Origin: a virus
DNA: 64,000 nt
Virus record (IMG/VR): IMGVR_UViG_3300044710_000137
Coordinates: 1 to 64,000 of that record
Reading direction: 5' to 3' (one strand)
Shown: positions 6,881-17,900 of the stretch, in pieces
How positions within the stretch are numbered: the stretch's first letter is position 1
Layout: every line of letters begins with the position of its first letter
Notes under the pieces: generated by a model
What the model saw: only the letters and a program-made list of their open reading frames with translations
Database searches by the model: none
What the model was told of the DNA's origin: nothing
Made by a program: the position numbers and the translations under genes

Positions 6881-8902
6881 ATGGGCGGATACGCAACCAT
6901 CCCTCTATCAGGTATTGCTCCTCAAATTCAAACTCCAACTCAAGCTCTACAAGGAGCCGCAGGAGTAGGAAGCACAGTAGCGGATACCCGTCTGCGTCAG
7001 CAGCAGGCGGAACAAATCGCGTTACAGAACCAGCAATTGCAAATCCAGTTGCAAGGCCAGCAGGCCATGACGCAGGCCTGGAGAAACGTCAACGGCCTCG
7101 GTCCTGGAACATCCGATGGATCGCAGGCCCCCGTGACACCACAACAGACCCCGCCCGTTGCCGCGGCAGCACCCACAACTCCAGGGCAGCTATCCGGCGC
7201 GCCCGTGCCTTTATCCGCGGTACCGGGTCTCACCACGCCTGTACCGACCTCGATGGCGCCCTCCGGCGCAGCTCCGGCCGGCGCGATGCCGCTTTCCCAG
7301 GAAGCCTCGACCATGGGTCAAGGTGCTCCCGCTCCAGCCCTACAAGGCGCTCCCATGCAAGCCCCTCCTGGCCAGCCTCAGGGCGCTCAGGCCCCAGCAG
7401 CTCAACCCACAAAGCCCATCACCACGGGCGCTCCCATAATGGACCGCTGGTTCGCCGAAATGCAAAGGCTGGGCGTCCCTCCCCAGATGATTATGGCGGC
7501 CCAGACCAACACCGTCAACTACCTGAAGGACCGCGCCGCGCTCGACGCCGACACACTGAAAAATAGCGCCGCGCAACACGACATGGCCTCAGGTGCGTGG
7601 ACCTCGTTCGCACAGCAGCCCATCGACTATAAGGCGCAAAACGAACAGGATTTCGTGAACAACCAGGTGCGCCAGGGTAATATCACGGTGCAACAGGCGC
7701 GCAACTTGGGAAGCCTCTATTCTCCCAATATGACCCCGGAACAGGAAAAGGCGGCGGATCAAAAATTCAACGCGATCGCCAGCCTCTACCTAAGCGCAAG
7801 CCAATTGGACCAGCGTGCCGAGCGGATGGGCACCGCGGCCCGCGGCCAAGGTTATGCCGCCGAAGCCGCCCTCAAACAGAACCAGGCCGAAAACCAGCAG
7901 GCCGCGGCGACGTTCCCGAGCGATCCTACCCAATTACCGCAATACCTCAGCTCGCAACCCTCCCGGATTCAAACCATGCTGGCAGGCAAATCCTACGCGG
8001 ACGCCAACGCCATCATGCAGAGGATTGCCCTGCCGCCGGCGGATTACGCCAAGCAGGTTCAACAGCAGACCGCCGCCGATTGGGATCAAGCGCTGAAAGC
8101 CGCGAAGGCCGGTGAATCGCAATACAATACGGTTCTCCAAAAGCTCGCCATCACTAATCCCGACGTCCGCGCCAATCTCCCGGATACGTGGGATCCCAGT
8201 ACGCCCAAGAAGGTGCTCGATCTCGCATTGAATCCGGCGCAGAGTCAAGCGGCCGGCAATCAGGACGCCAACCGCGACCAGCGCGCCGATGCCGCTGCCG
8301 ATCGGGCGCAAGCCGCCGCAGAGCGTGCCGAACGCTCCGGCCAACCCACGCCGTACCAGATACAGCAGGAAACCCGCCAAGACCTCGCCGCTAAGAACAA
8401 AGCCGACGCCGCAGCACTGACGGCCCAGAACCTCAACCGGCAATACAGCATCGCGGCCGCCACGCCCTCCGGAGCCATCTACCGCGACCCTAAAAGCGGC
8501 GTTCAGCGGACCATGCCGCCAAACGACGACAAGGGAACCAATACAGTGAGAGAGGGATTACTGGATAGCGGCGAAACCGCACGTCAACAGGCCGAAGAAG
8601 CGCTGGCTACCTCTAATGAACTGCAAGCCAAGCATGGCTGGGGCAAGTACGGCGCGCCTCCGTCGCCCACTCCGCCTACTCCAACCACCCCTCCTACCCC
8701 TACTCCCACCCCAACAAAGCCGCCGCAGGGCAGCGCTGCTTCAGCAACAGGCACGCCAAGGCCTGGGGCGCAGCGCGGCGGTCCGCAAGGACAGAACGCC
8801 CCTCCAGCCAGCGTTATCGCCAAAGTAGCCGAGGGCCAAACTTTCTACGGCCCGGACGGTAAAGCCTGGAAGAAGGTCAACGGTAAAGCCGTCGCCCAAT
8901 AA
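6881..8902 (+). CDS. Gln/Pro/Ala-rich internal virion (ejection) protein
   Basis: 673 residues. Residues 35-65 are a Gln-rich coiled coil (LRQQQAEQIALQNQQLQIQL); 75-180 and 585-640 are Pro/Thr/Ala-rich linkers; 185-560 are helical with many Gln and Ala. Such proteins form the internal core or ejected channel of podovirus-type particles. The TAA overlaps the ATG of the giant protein (TAATG), implying coupled synthesis. No enzymatic motif seen. Confidence 0.6.
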   Translation: MGGYATIPLSGIAPQIQTPTQALQGAAGVGSTVADTRLRQQQAEQIALQNQQLQIQLQGQQAMTQAWRNVNGLGPGTSDGSQAPVTPQQTPPVAAAAPTTPGQLSGAPVPLSAVPGLTTPVPTSMAPSGAAPAGAMPLSQEASTMGQGAPAPALQGAPMQAPPGQPQGAQAPAAQPTKPITTGAPIMDRWFAEMQRLGVPPQMIMAAQTNTVNYLKDRAALDADTLKNSAAQHDMASGAWTSFAQQPIDYKAQNEQDFVNNQVRQGNITVQQARNLGSLYSPNMTPEQEKAADQKFNAIASLYLSASQLDQRAERMGTAARGQGYAAEAALKQNQAENQQAAATFPSDPTQLPQYLSSQPSRIQTMLAGKSYADANAIMQRIALPPADYAKQVQQQTAADWDQALKAAKAGESQYNTVLQKLAITNPDVRANLPDTWDPSTPKKVLDLALNPAQSQAAGNQDANRDQRADAAADRAQAAAERAERSGQPTPYQIQQETRQDLAAKNKADAAALTAQNLNRQYSIAAATPSGAIYRDPKSGVQRTMPPNDDKGTNTVREGLLDSGETARQQAEEALATSNELQAKHGWGKYGAPPSPTPPTPTTPPTPTPTPTKPPQGSAASATGTPRPGAQRGGPQGQNAPPASVIAKVAEGQTFYGPDGKAWKKVNGKAVAQ

Positions 8903-11900
8903 TGCCTGCCGAACTGGGCGAAGGCTGGACGCTCGACGATTCGGCGTCCACCCCTCCCGCCTCACCAACACCCCCAACGCGCGCCCCGTCTAAGCCCCCT
9001 GCCGATCTCGGCGGTGGCTGGACCTTGACGGCGCCAGCTGCCCGCGCATCGTCCGGAGATCTCGGCGGTGGGTGGAACCTCGCTCCTCCATGGCCCTCTA
9101 TTGACCAAGCCGTCAGGATGCCGAGCGCTGCGAGCATGCAAGCGTCGATGGAGCAGGCGGAGCGTGATGCGTCAGAGGAAGGGGGCGACCAGCCGGCCCC
9201 TCCAACACCTACAAATATCCCTGGTGGAATTGCTTCCATCCCTGGCGGAGCCTTGCCTGGAATGCCCTCGCCAGCGGTTCCAGGACTCACCACGCCATTT
9301 GTCGGACACGGCATCGGCGGCGACTATCCCATCCCCAGCGGGCAAATCGTACAGGAACCATTCGAAACTATTCCGGCGCTCGAAACTATTGGCCGTGGTG
9401 TCACCCGGATGGCGCAGGCCACCCCGACGCCGACACATGCCGCAAATCCGAAACAAACCGCATTGGGCTTGAGCGAAGTCCTGGGCGGCACGATGCAGGC
9501 AGTCGGCCCCCTGGCCATCCCTGCGGGACTCGTCGCAGCCCCCGCAGAAGCAGCCATCTCGCTGGGCGCCGGTATCGTCGCCCGAACTGCCACGCCTGCA
9601 TTGCTCAAGAAAGCCGGAGTAGCGCCCGAATATGCGGACCTGGCGGGCGACGTCGCCGGTCTCCTCGCGGGTTACGCCGCTGGGCATATCCGTCTATCGC
9701 CAGAGCAACAGAACCTCATTGAAGTCCTCCAGGGTAAGGATGCGCCAGGCGCGGGCATTGAAGATCCCCAGGTCAATCTTCTACGCAACATGGTGGACCG
9801 CGGCGGAACTGAAGGCGAACGAGCTGCAGCGCAAGGGGCTCTATTCCGCAAGTTCGGTATCAAGTACGGACCCGAGGATCTTTCCGGCACAGCTACGCCT
9901 GAACAATCCCCCACCCCACAAACTGCCCCTACCCAGGAACCAGCAACCGGCGCGGCCGCGACGGGTGCGGCACCAACATCTAATGTTTCTCCTGAAGTTT
10001 CAACATCTCCAGTAAAGTTTTCTAAAGGTGAAGTCTATACCAACACTCAAGGAGAAGCCGCCCATATTACCCAAGTTTCACCAGATGGAACAAAGATCAG
10101 TTTTGAATTAACAGTACCAGGAGTGATAAAACCCTTAAAGCTGGATTGGCCTGTTGGGAAATTTCAGATGAGGATGGGATTAACTCCTCGAGCTGAAGCC
10201 CAAGAAGAATCAGGTGTTAATGCCGCGCCGGCCGTCCCGTCCGTCGCTGGTACAACCGTTCCCCAGCCGGGCGCCGTTGCGGATTCCAACGCCGTACCGA
10301 CGCTGCAAACACCCCCGCCAACGCCCACACCTACCGCGAATTCCCAGCCGGTGCAGGCGCCCCCAGAAACCGCAGGCGCCATACCTCCAACTCAACAGAA
10401 TCGACAGGAAGCGCAGCCCCTACCGGCAATTACCGGGCAGGAAGGTGCCGCCCAGCTACCGCAAATTGCCACGGCGCCCGAGGGTCTACCAGCACCAGAC
10501 GCGGCTGCGGCTGGTGCGGCAGCAACACCTAAATTTGATTACGCCTCCACTCAAGTAAACCTTCCTTCTTCAATAGCTAACAGCGTCATCTACTTTGGCG
10601 AAACCATCCCTGCAAAGATCCTTGCACCTGAAGCTGGTCATTCTACTGCTGGAGAAACAGGTTCCACGGGTAGAGAAACAGAACCACACATCACCATCAA
10701 ATACGGCCTTCATGATGAAGATCCTTCCGCCGTTCAGGAAATTCTGAAGAACGAAGGCCCCATCACAGCCACCTTAGGCAAAGCCTCCATCTTCAACACC
10801 GACGACAGCGACGTTCTCAAAGTGGGCGTGGAATCCCCGGACCTCCAACGATTGAATGGCCTGGTTAGCCAACTGCCTCACACGGACACCCATCCGACTT
10901 ACGAACCCCACGTGACCATCGCTTACCTGAAAAAAGGCGAAGGGGCGAAGTACGACGGAAAGAGCATTCCAGGGGTCACCGGACAAACGGTATCATTTGA
11001 TGCTGTCCAGTTCTCGGACAAAAATGGGCAACATACTGCCATTCCGTTGGCAGGAAATGGACAAGAATCAGGTGTTGATGGCGCACCAGCCACAGCCGTG
11101 TCCGGTGCTGGTAGACCCTCCGGCGCAAGCCAGCAGTTGCCTCATAGCCTCACTGGAGCGAAGCCACGCTATAGCTACGGCGCACGCCAGTATGATTTGG
11201 AGTTCGCCGACGATCTCGACAAGGCAGCCTACATCACTGCGCAAGACAAGCGCTCGAAGCATGACGCCGACTACCTGAAATGGGCGATGGGCCAGACCGG
11301 CGGATCCGAAATGGACGTGCGCCAAGCTGGCGCGAACGTGCGCCATTTTATCAAGGACCTGGCCAAGGCGAATTCGGATGCCAGATCCGGCGAGACGCGC
11401 TTGGACATTCCGGCACTGGCGCGCAAGATCTTGTCGAAGCCCACCACGGCCGCTACGGTTGTACCAGCCGGGGGCGCGCAGCCGACACCGGCGGCAGCAA
11501 CATCAAATGCTTCGCCTGAGCTAACTCCATGGAGAGAGCTATTTGAAAGATACATTACCAATGGAGCCTCTGAAACTGAAGCAAAGATTCTCACCGAAAG
11601 AAGGCTAGGAAAAGAACCAGAAAGCCAGAAAGCACGAAAGCCAGAAATCGTTACCCCACCAGCCCCGTTGACTCCTCCCGTAAATGAGAGCATAGTAGAA
11701 CCGGGACTACCCAATGGAACCCCAAGTTCAGAAGCTCATCCAGAACTGGCAGCGCCAGAATCCGGAGGCGGTGAAGCGAATGCGCCAGAAGGGCAACCTG
11801 GAGAGCTTGGCCCTAGCAGCCTTGAACCGGCAGGCGGAAGTACTGTCGAGCCTACTCCAGAAGGGAACGCCCCATCTGGAAGCGCAGGAGCTGGCGAACG

Positions 11901-14900
11901 AGGAATTGCAGCTACCCCCCGGACCAGTGCAACCGGAGATAAACCCGCCGATTACCGCATAACCCCGGAAGACCACATCGGGGAAGGTTCGATCCGCCAA
12001 AAAGCCAACGACAACCTGGAAGCCATCCGCACCCTCAAGAAGATCGAGGCCGAAGGCCGCTACGCCACGCCCGAGGAGCAGAAAATCCTGGTCAAGTACG
12101 TAGGATGGGGCGGCATGCCGCAACCGTTCGCGGACTGGGGAATCCCTCGCGAGTGGCAGGGCGTACGCGCCGAAATGGATTCCTTAATGACAGCCGAGGA
12201 ATTCAAAAGTGCGCGCGCGTCTACCCCGAACGCCCACTACACATCGCCGCTGGTTATCTCGAAAATCTGGGATGCAGTTCGACGGCTGGGTCTCGGTGCG
12301 GAAGCGAGTTATCTCGAACCCGCCATGGGTGTCGGCCACTTCTACGGCCTGATGCCCGAGGACCTGTTGAACGGCGCGAGACGCACGGGCATCGAACTCG
12401 ATGCACTATCGGGCCGCATTTCGAAGCTACTTTACCCTGAAACCGATATCCACATCGCCGGGTTCGAAACCGTCCGGCTGCCGGGGAACTTCTTCGACGC
12501 CGCGGTGAGCAACGTCCCCTTCGGTAACTACGCGATCCACGATCCGGCATTCAAGCGCAATCCGGTGGCCACGCGCTCGATCCACGACTACTTCTTTGCC
12601 AAGGCCCTGGAGAAGGTGCGCCCGGGCGGCCTGGTGGCGTTCATCACTTCGAACTTCACGATGGACAAGCGCGATCCTTCGGTGCGGAAATACCTGGCGA
12701 GCCAGGCCGATCTGTTGGGAGCCATCCGCCTACCGAATTCCGCATTCAAGGGGAACGCCGGAACCGAAGTCACCACGGATGTGATTTTCCTCCGGAAGCG
12801 GGCGCCAGGGCAGAAGCCGGCGGCCGAACCGTGGACGGACCTGGCCGAGATCCAAGGCAACGTCGAGCGTCCGGACCGCTCCATGGGCAAGACTGCCATG
12901 GACGTGAACGAGTATTACGCCGCGCACCCGGAGATGATGCTGGGCGAAATGGGCCTACTGGGCACCATGTACGCCGATAAGAGCGCAGCCCTTACGGGCC
13001 AACTCACCCCCGAGAAGCTAGATGCGGCGATCGCCAGACTCCCGGAAGGCGCGATTCACCCTTGGGAAGCTCCGGTAGAACAGTCGGGGCCAGTGGCATT
13101 CGCCGACGCGAAGACTGTAAAGGACGGCGGCTACGCCATGAAGGACGGCCAATTGGTGGTCCGGCATGGCGACAGCCTTATTCCCGCGACCAACCCCGAC
13201 TGGCAGGTCAAACGCATCAAGGGCATGCTCGAAATCCGCAATGCCTTGCGCGAAGTGTTCCGGACCCAGATCGAAGACGCATCGGAGCCCGAGATCAAGA
13301 AAGCCATCCGCCACCTCAACACGGTCTACGACCATTTTGTGAAACAGAATGGCTATCTCTCGCAGACTCAGAATGTGCGCGCGTTTCACGGAGATCCGGA
13401 TGCGCCCGTCCTCCTGTCTCTCGAGAAGTGGGACCCGGAAGCCAAGAAGGCCGAGAAGACCCCTGTTTTCACCCAACGCACGGTAAGCGCAGCCAAGCGG
13501 ATCGACACGGCGGGATCGGCCAAGGAAGCCCTGGCGATTTCGCTCAACGAGAAAGGCCGTATCGATTGGGTCCGCATGCAGCAGTTGACCGGGCAGACGC
13601 CGGCGGAAATGCAGGCGGAGCTTGGACCGCTGATTTACCAGAACCCCAACGCGCGCCAGTGGCAGACCGCCGAAGAATACCTATCGGGCAACGTGCGCCA
13701 GAAGCTGGCCGAGGCCCGCGCCGCGGCGGGGCAAATCGGGATGCAGCCGCAATTCCAGCGCAACGTGGAAGCGCTCGAAGCGGTGCAGCCCAAGGATTTG
13801 CAGCCCGAAGATATCGAAGCCAAGATGGGCGCCAGTTGGATTCCGCGCCAGTACATCAGCCAGTTCGTCGGCGAGCTGCTGGGCGTCGATCCGCGCTACA
13901 TCCAGGTTTCGCATTCCGAAGCCCTGGCTACCTGGACCATGAAGGTGCAAGTTGGCAATTCGAATGTCGCCAACGTCAAGACCTACGGTACAGACCGGTT
14001 CCTCGCGTCCGATTTGATCGAGATGGCGCTGAACATGAGAAACCCCACCGCTTATGACGAAGTGGGCACCGGCGCCGACAAGAAGACCGTCATCAATGAA
14101 AAGGAAACCCTCGCCGCGCGCGAGATGCAGCAGCAGTTGAAAGACCGTTTCCGGGAGTGGGTTTGGCAGGATCCCGGCCGCGCCGAGACGCTGGGACGGC
14201 TCTATAACGACGAATTTAACTCTCTCAGGCTCCGAGAGTATGACGGTTCGCATTTGGAACTGCCAGGTATGTCCGCATCGATCAAGCTGCGGCCGCACCA
14301 GAAGAACGCCATCTGGCGCGTGGTGTCGAGCGGCGGCAACACATTACTCGCGCATGTGGTAGGAGCGGGAAAAACCTACGAAATGATTGGGGGCGCTATG
14401 GAATTGCGCCGGCTGGGCCTCGCCAAGAAGCCCGTGCTGGTCGTCCTCAAAAACCGTGTGGAACCCACGGGCGCGGAATTCCTGTCGATGTATCCCGGCG
14501 CGAACATCCTGGTGATGACGCCCGAGCAATTCACCGCGGCCAACCGCGCGAAGGTGATGGCGCGGATTGCCACGGGGAATTGGGACGCCGTGATCGTCTC
14601 CTACGAATCTTTTGAAAAGCTGCCCGTATCGGATGAGACTTTCAATTCCTACCTGAACGACCAGATCGACGACCTGGAGAATTACATCCGGGAGATGAAG
14701 GCGGACAACTCCGACGCCAAGCTCGTAAAACAGATGGAGAAGGCCAAGAAATCCCTTGAAGCGAAGCTACGCGGGAAGGCCGACCGCGAATCGAAGGATA
14801 CAGGCATCGGCTTCGAGGAGCTGGGCGTCGACTCGCTATTTGTGGACGAGGCCGATAACTTCAAAAACCTGTTCTTTCCCACGAAGATGACCCGAATCCG

Positions 14901-17900
14901 CGGGCTGCCCAACACCGAATCGAAGCGCGCCTTCGATATGTACATCAAGACCCAGACCATCGCCAAGCGCAATGGCGGCCGTGGAATCGTCTTCGCCACC
15001 GGAACTCCTATCGCCAACACCATGGCCGAAATGTGGACCATGCAGCGGTACCTGCAGCCGGATTATCTGCGGGAGCACGGGTTGCAGCACTTCGACGCTT
15101 GGGCGCAAACCTTCGGCGAAGTGGTGCCGACGCTCGAAGTCTCTCCGGACGCCTCAGGCTTCCGGCTAACCAACCGCTTTGCCAAGTTTGTGAACATCCC
15201 GGAACTGGTGTCCGGCTTCCGGTTGATGGCCGACGTGCAAACCGCGGACATGCTGAAGCTGCCCGTTCCCCGGCTCAAAGGTGGACAGCGCACCACGGTG
15301 CCCGCGCCGGCGAGCCCGGAGCAAACCGCATACCTGGCGAGCCTTGCGCAACGCGCCAAGGATATTCGCGAAGGAAGGGTAAAAGATCCGCGCATCGACA
15401 ACATGCTGAAGGTCTCGACGGATGGCCGAAAATCTGCCCTCGACATGCGCCTGGTGGACCGCGGGGCGGAAGACTTCCGCGATTCCAAGGTGAACAAGGT
15501 TGTGGACAAGGTGGTCGATATCTGGAAGGCTACCGCCAAGAACAACAGCGCGCAGCTCGTCTTCCTGGATTTCTCGAAGCCGGCCGAGCCGGGCGAAGGC
15601 CACAAGTTCAGCGTCTACGACGACATTAAGGCGAAACTGCTGGCCAGGGGTATTCCCGCCAAGCAAATCGCTTTCATCCACGATGCGGCGAGCACCGAGG
15701 AAGCCGCGCAATTATCCCACGACGTCAACGCCGGCCGTATCCGCGTGCTCATGGGCTCGACACAGAAGATGGGCGTCGGGCTTAACCTCCAGAAGCGCCT
15801 GATTGCATTGCATCACCTGGACGCGCCATGGCGCCCGCGCGATATCGAGCAGCGGGAAGGCCGCATTCTCAGACAGGGCAACGAGAACCCGGAAGTCCAG
15901 ATTTACCAATACGTCACCGAGCCCAGCTTCGACGCGAAGATGTGGGACACGCTGAAAACCAAGGCGCAGTTCATCGGCCAGGTCATGCGCGGCGAGGTCA
16001 CCGTGCGCACCGCCGACGACGTAGCGGACTCCGCCCTCACTTACGCGGAAGTCGCCGCCATCGCTTCCGGCAATCCGGCCATCCGGGAGAAGACCGTCAT
16101 CGACGCCGAGGTGCGCAAGCTGGACGCTATGCGATCCCGCCACGACAAGCAACAGGCCGATCTGAAGCGCGAAGCCGTCTCCCTTCCCCAGCGCATCCAG
16201 GCCCAAAGCCAGGCGGCCGCCAAATACCAGAAAGACATCGCGGTTCGCGACGCCTCTCCGAACCAGTTCACTGTGGGTAAACAGACGTTCACCGGAGACG
16301 ACGCGCGGAAGCGCGCCGCGGCAGCCATTGCCAAGGTCCTCGACACGGCCAAGGATTCCAGAGAGCCTATCAGCTTCGGTTCTTACCGCGGCTTCGCTCT
16401 CGAAACCCGCTATCGGCAACCGGGCATTACTACGAAAGGGATGGAGCCGCAACCCCTCCCGGACATCACCATCCGCGGCGCATCGAGCTATGGCGCGAAC
16501 ACTAACCCCGATGAACCACTGGGTACTCTCCAGAGCATCGAGATAGCCGTCCGCGGGATCGACGGCCACCTGAACGGCGCCGTCGCCAATATGACCGACG
16601 CGCAGCGCAAGCTGGCCGATACGAACGACCTTTTGGGGAAGCCGTTCGAACAGGAAGCCAAGCTCAAGACACTCCTCGATCGCCAGAGGGCTCTCGCTAA
16701 GGAATTGCAGACCGACGCCGCGGACCAGCAGGCAGCTTCGGCCAATTTGCCACAGCCCGAGGAAGAAGGAGAATCCGTAGCGGCAGCGGAAACCGACGCG
16801 GCATCAAAGAATACTTCCGAGGCCGGGTTTCTTAAATTTCACCGTCCAGGCCAAGCTCCTCCCATGCCGGAGAACCTCCGTAAATTCTCGGAAGATACCG
16901 GGGAAACACTTCACTGGGACGGCAGTAATTGGGTAGCCGACAGCCATGCCGAGACGGAGCAAGCCACAGCCGCTCAGAATCTCGCAGTTCAGGAAATGAG
17001 CCGGGCTTACCTGGATCCCTCCGATAAACGATTCGGCGAGCGCATCCGGACGTCCGTCACCGGCATGCGGGACGTATGGATCGCCCAAACCAATCAATTG
17101 CGCGGCCGTCTGCGCAAGCTGCTACCGAACTACGTGGACCGGGAAGCTTTGACCCTGATGCGGGAGTTCCGCAACCGGCCGGGCGAGATGCGCCAATTCC
17201 TGGAAGGCACGCACCCGTTCTACGGCGAGATGCGTGAGCTATCGCCCGAACTGGCGGCCGATGCCGCGGAGCGCATGGAAAAGCTGGAGCCCGTAGTGGA
17301 ACGTGCGGAAAATCCCACTCCGGAGATGATCGAAGCCGACCGGCAGTTGACGGAATACTTCACCGAGCACCTGGCCGAGGGCAAGGAATTGGGCTTCATC
17401 GACAGCGACATTCCAAACGAAGAGTACATCACCCATCTACTCCAACCGGACGAGAATGCTCCGAGCCGCATCAGCCGGACGGCCGCGCGCCTATTCCCCA
17501 CCCGGGCAGGTCTGGGCCCCAAGCGCTTCCAATTCGCCAAAGGGCGCATCTTCCCCACCGTGATGCACGGTATCGCGGCAGGTAAGGCGTACCACCTCGA
17601 TGCCACGGATGCCCTGACCATCTACGGTGAGAAGTGGGCCAATCAAGCCGCGCTGCGCACGTTTTTGAATGTGGCCAGGGATAACGCCATCGGCAAATGG
17701 GGCACGGACTCCGGTTTACGGAACGGAAAGATCCCGGCCAACTGGGTGGCCATGGCGCCGGAGAACCGTGCATTCCGTAATGAGGTCCCCTATATCAACG
17801 CCCAAGGCGAGGCTGACGTGGCGCATCAGAATTTCTATGTCGAGCCGAGCGTCAACGAGGCCATGCGGCCCATCTTCGATCCCGATTACACCAGCCGCAT

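Noticed and set aside
13062-14057. Forward open frame of 331 codons in the giant gene
   Set aside because: Out-of-frame shadow; the main frame encodes conserved methyltransferase-helicase sequence here.
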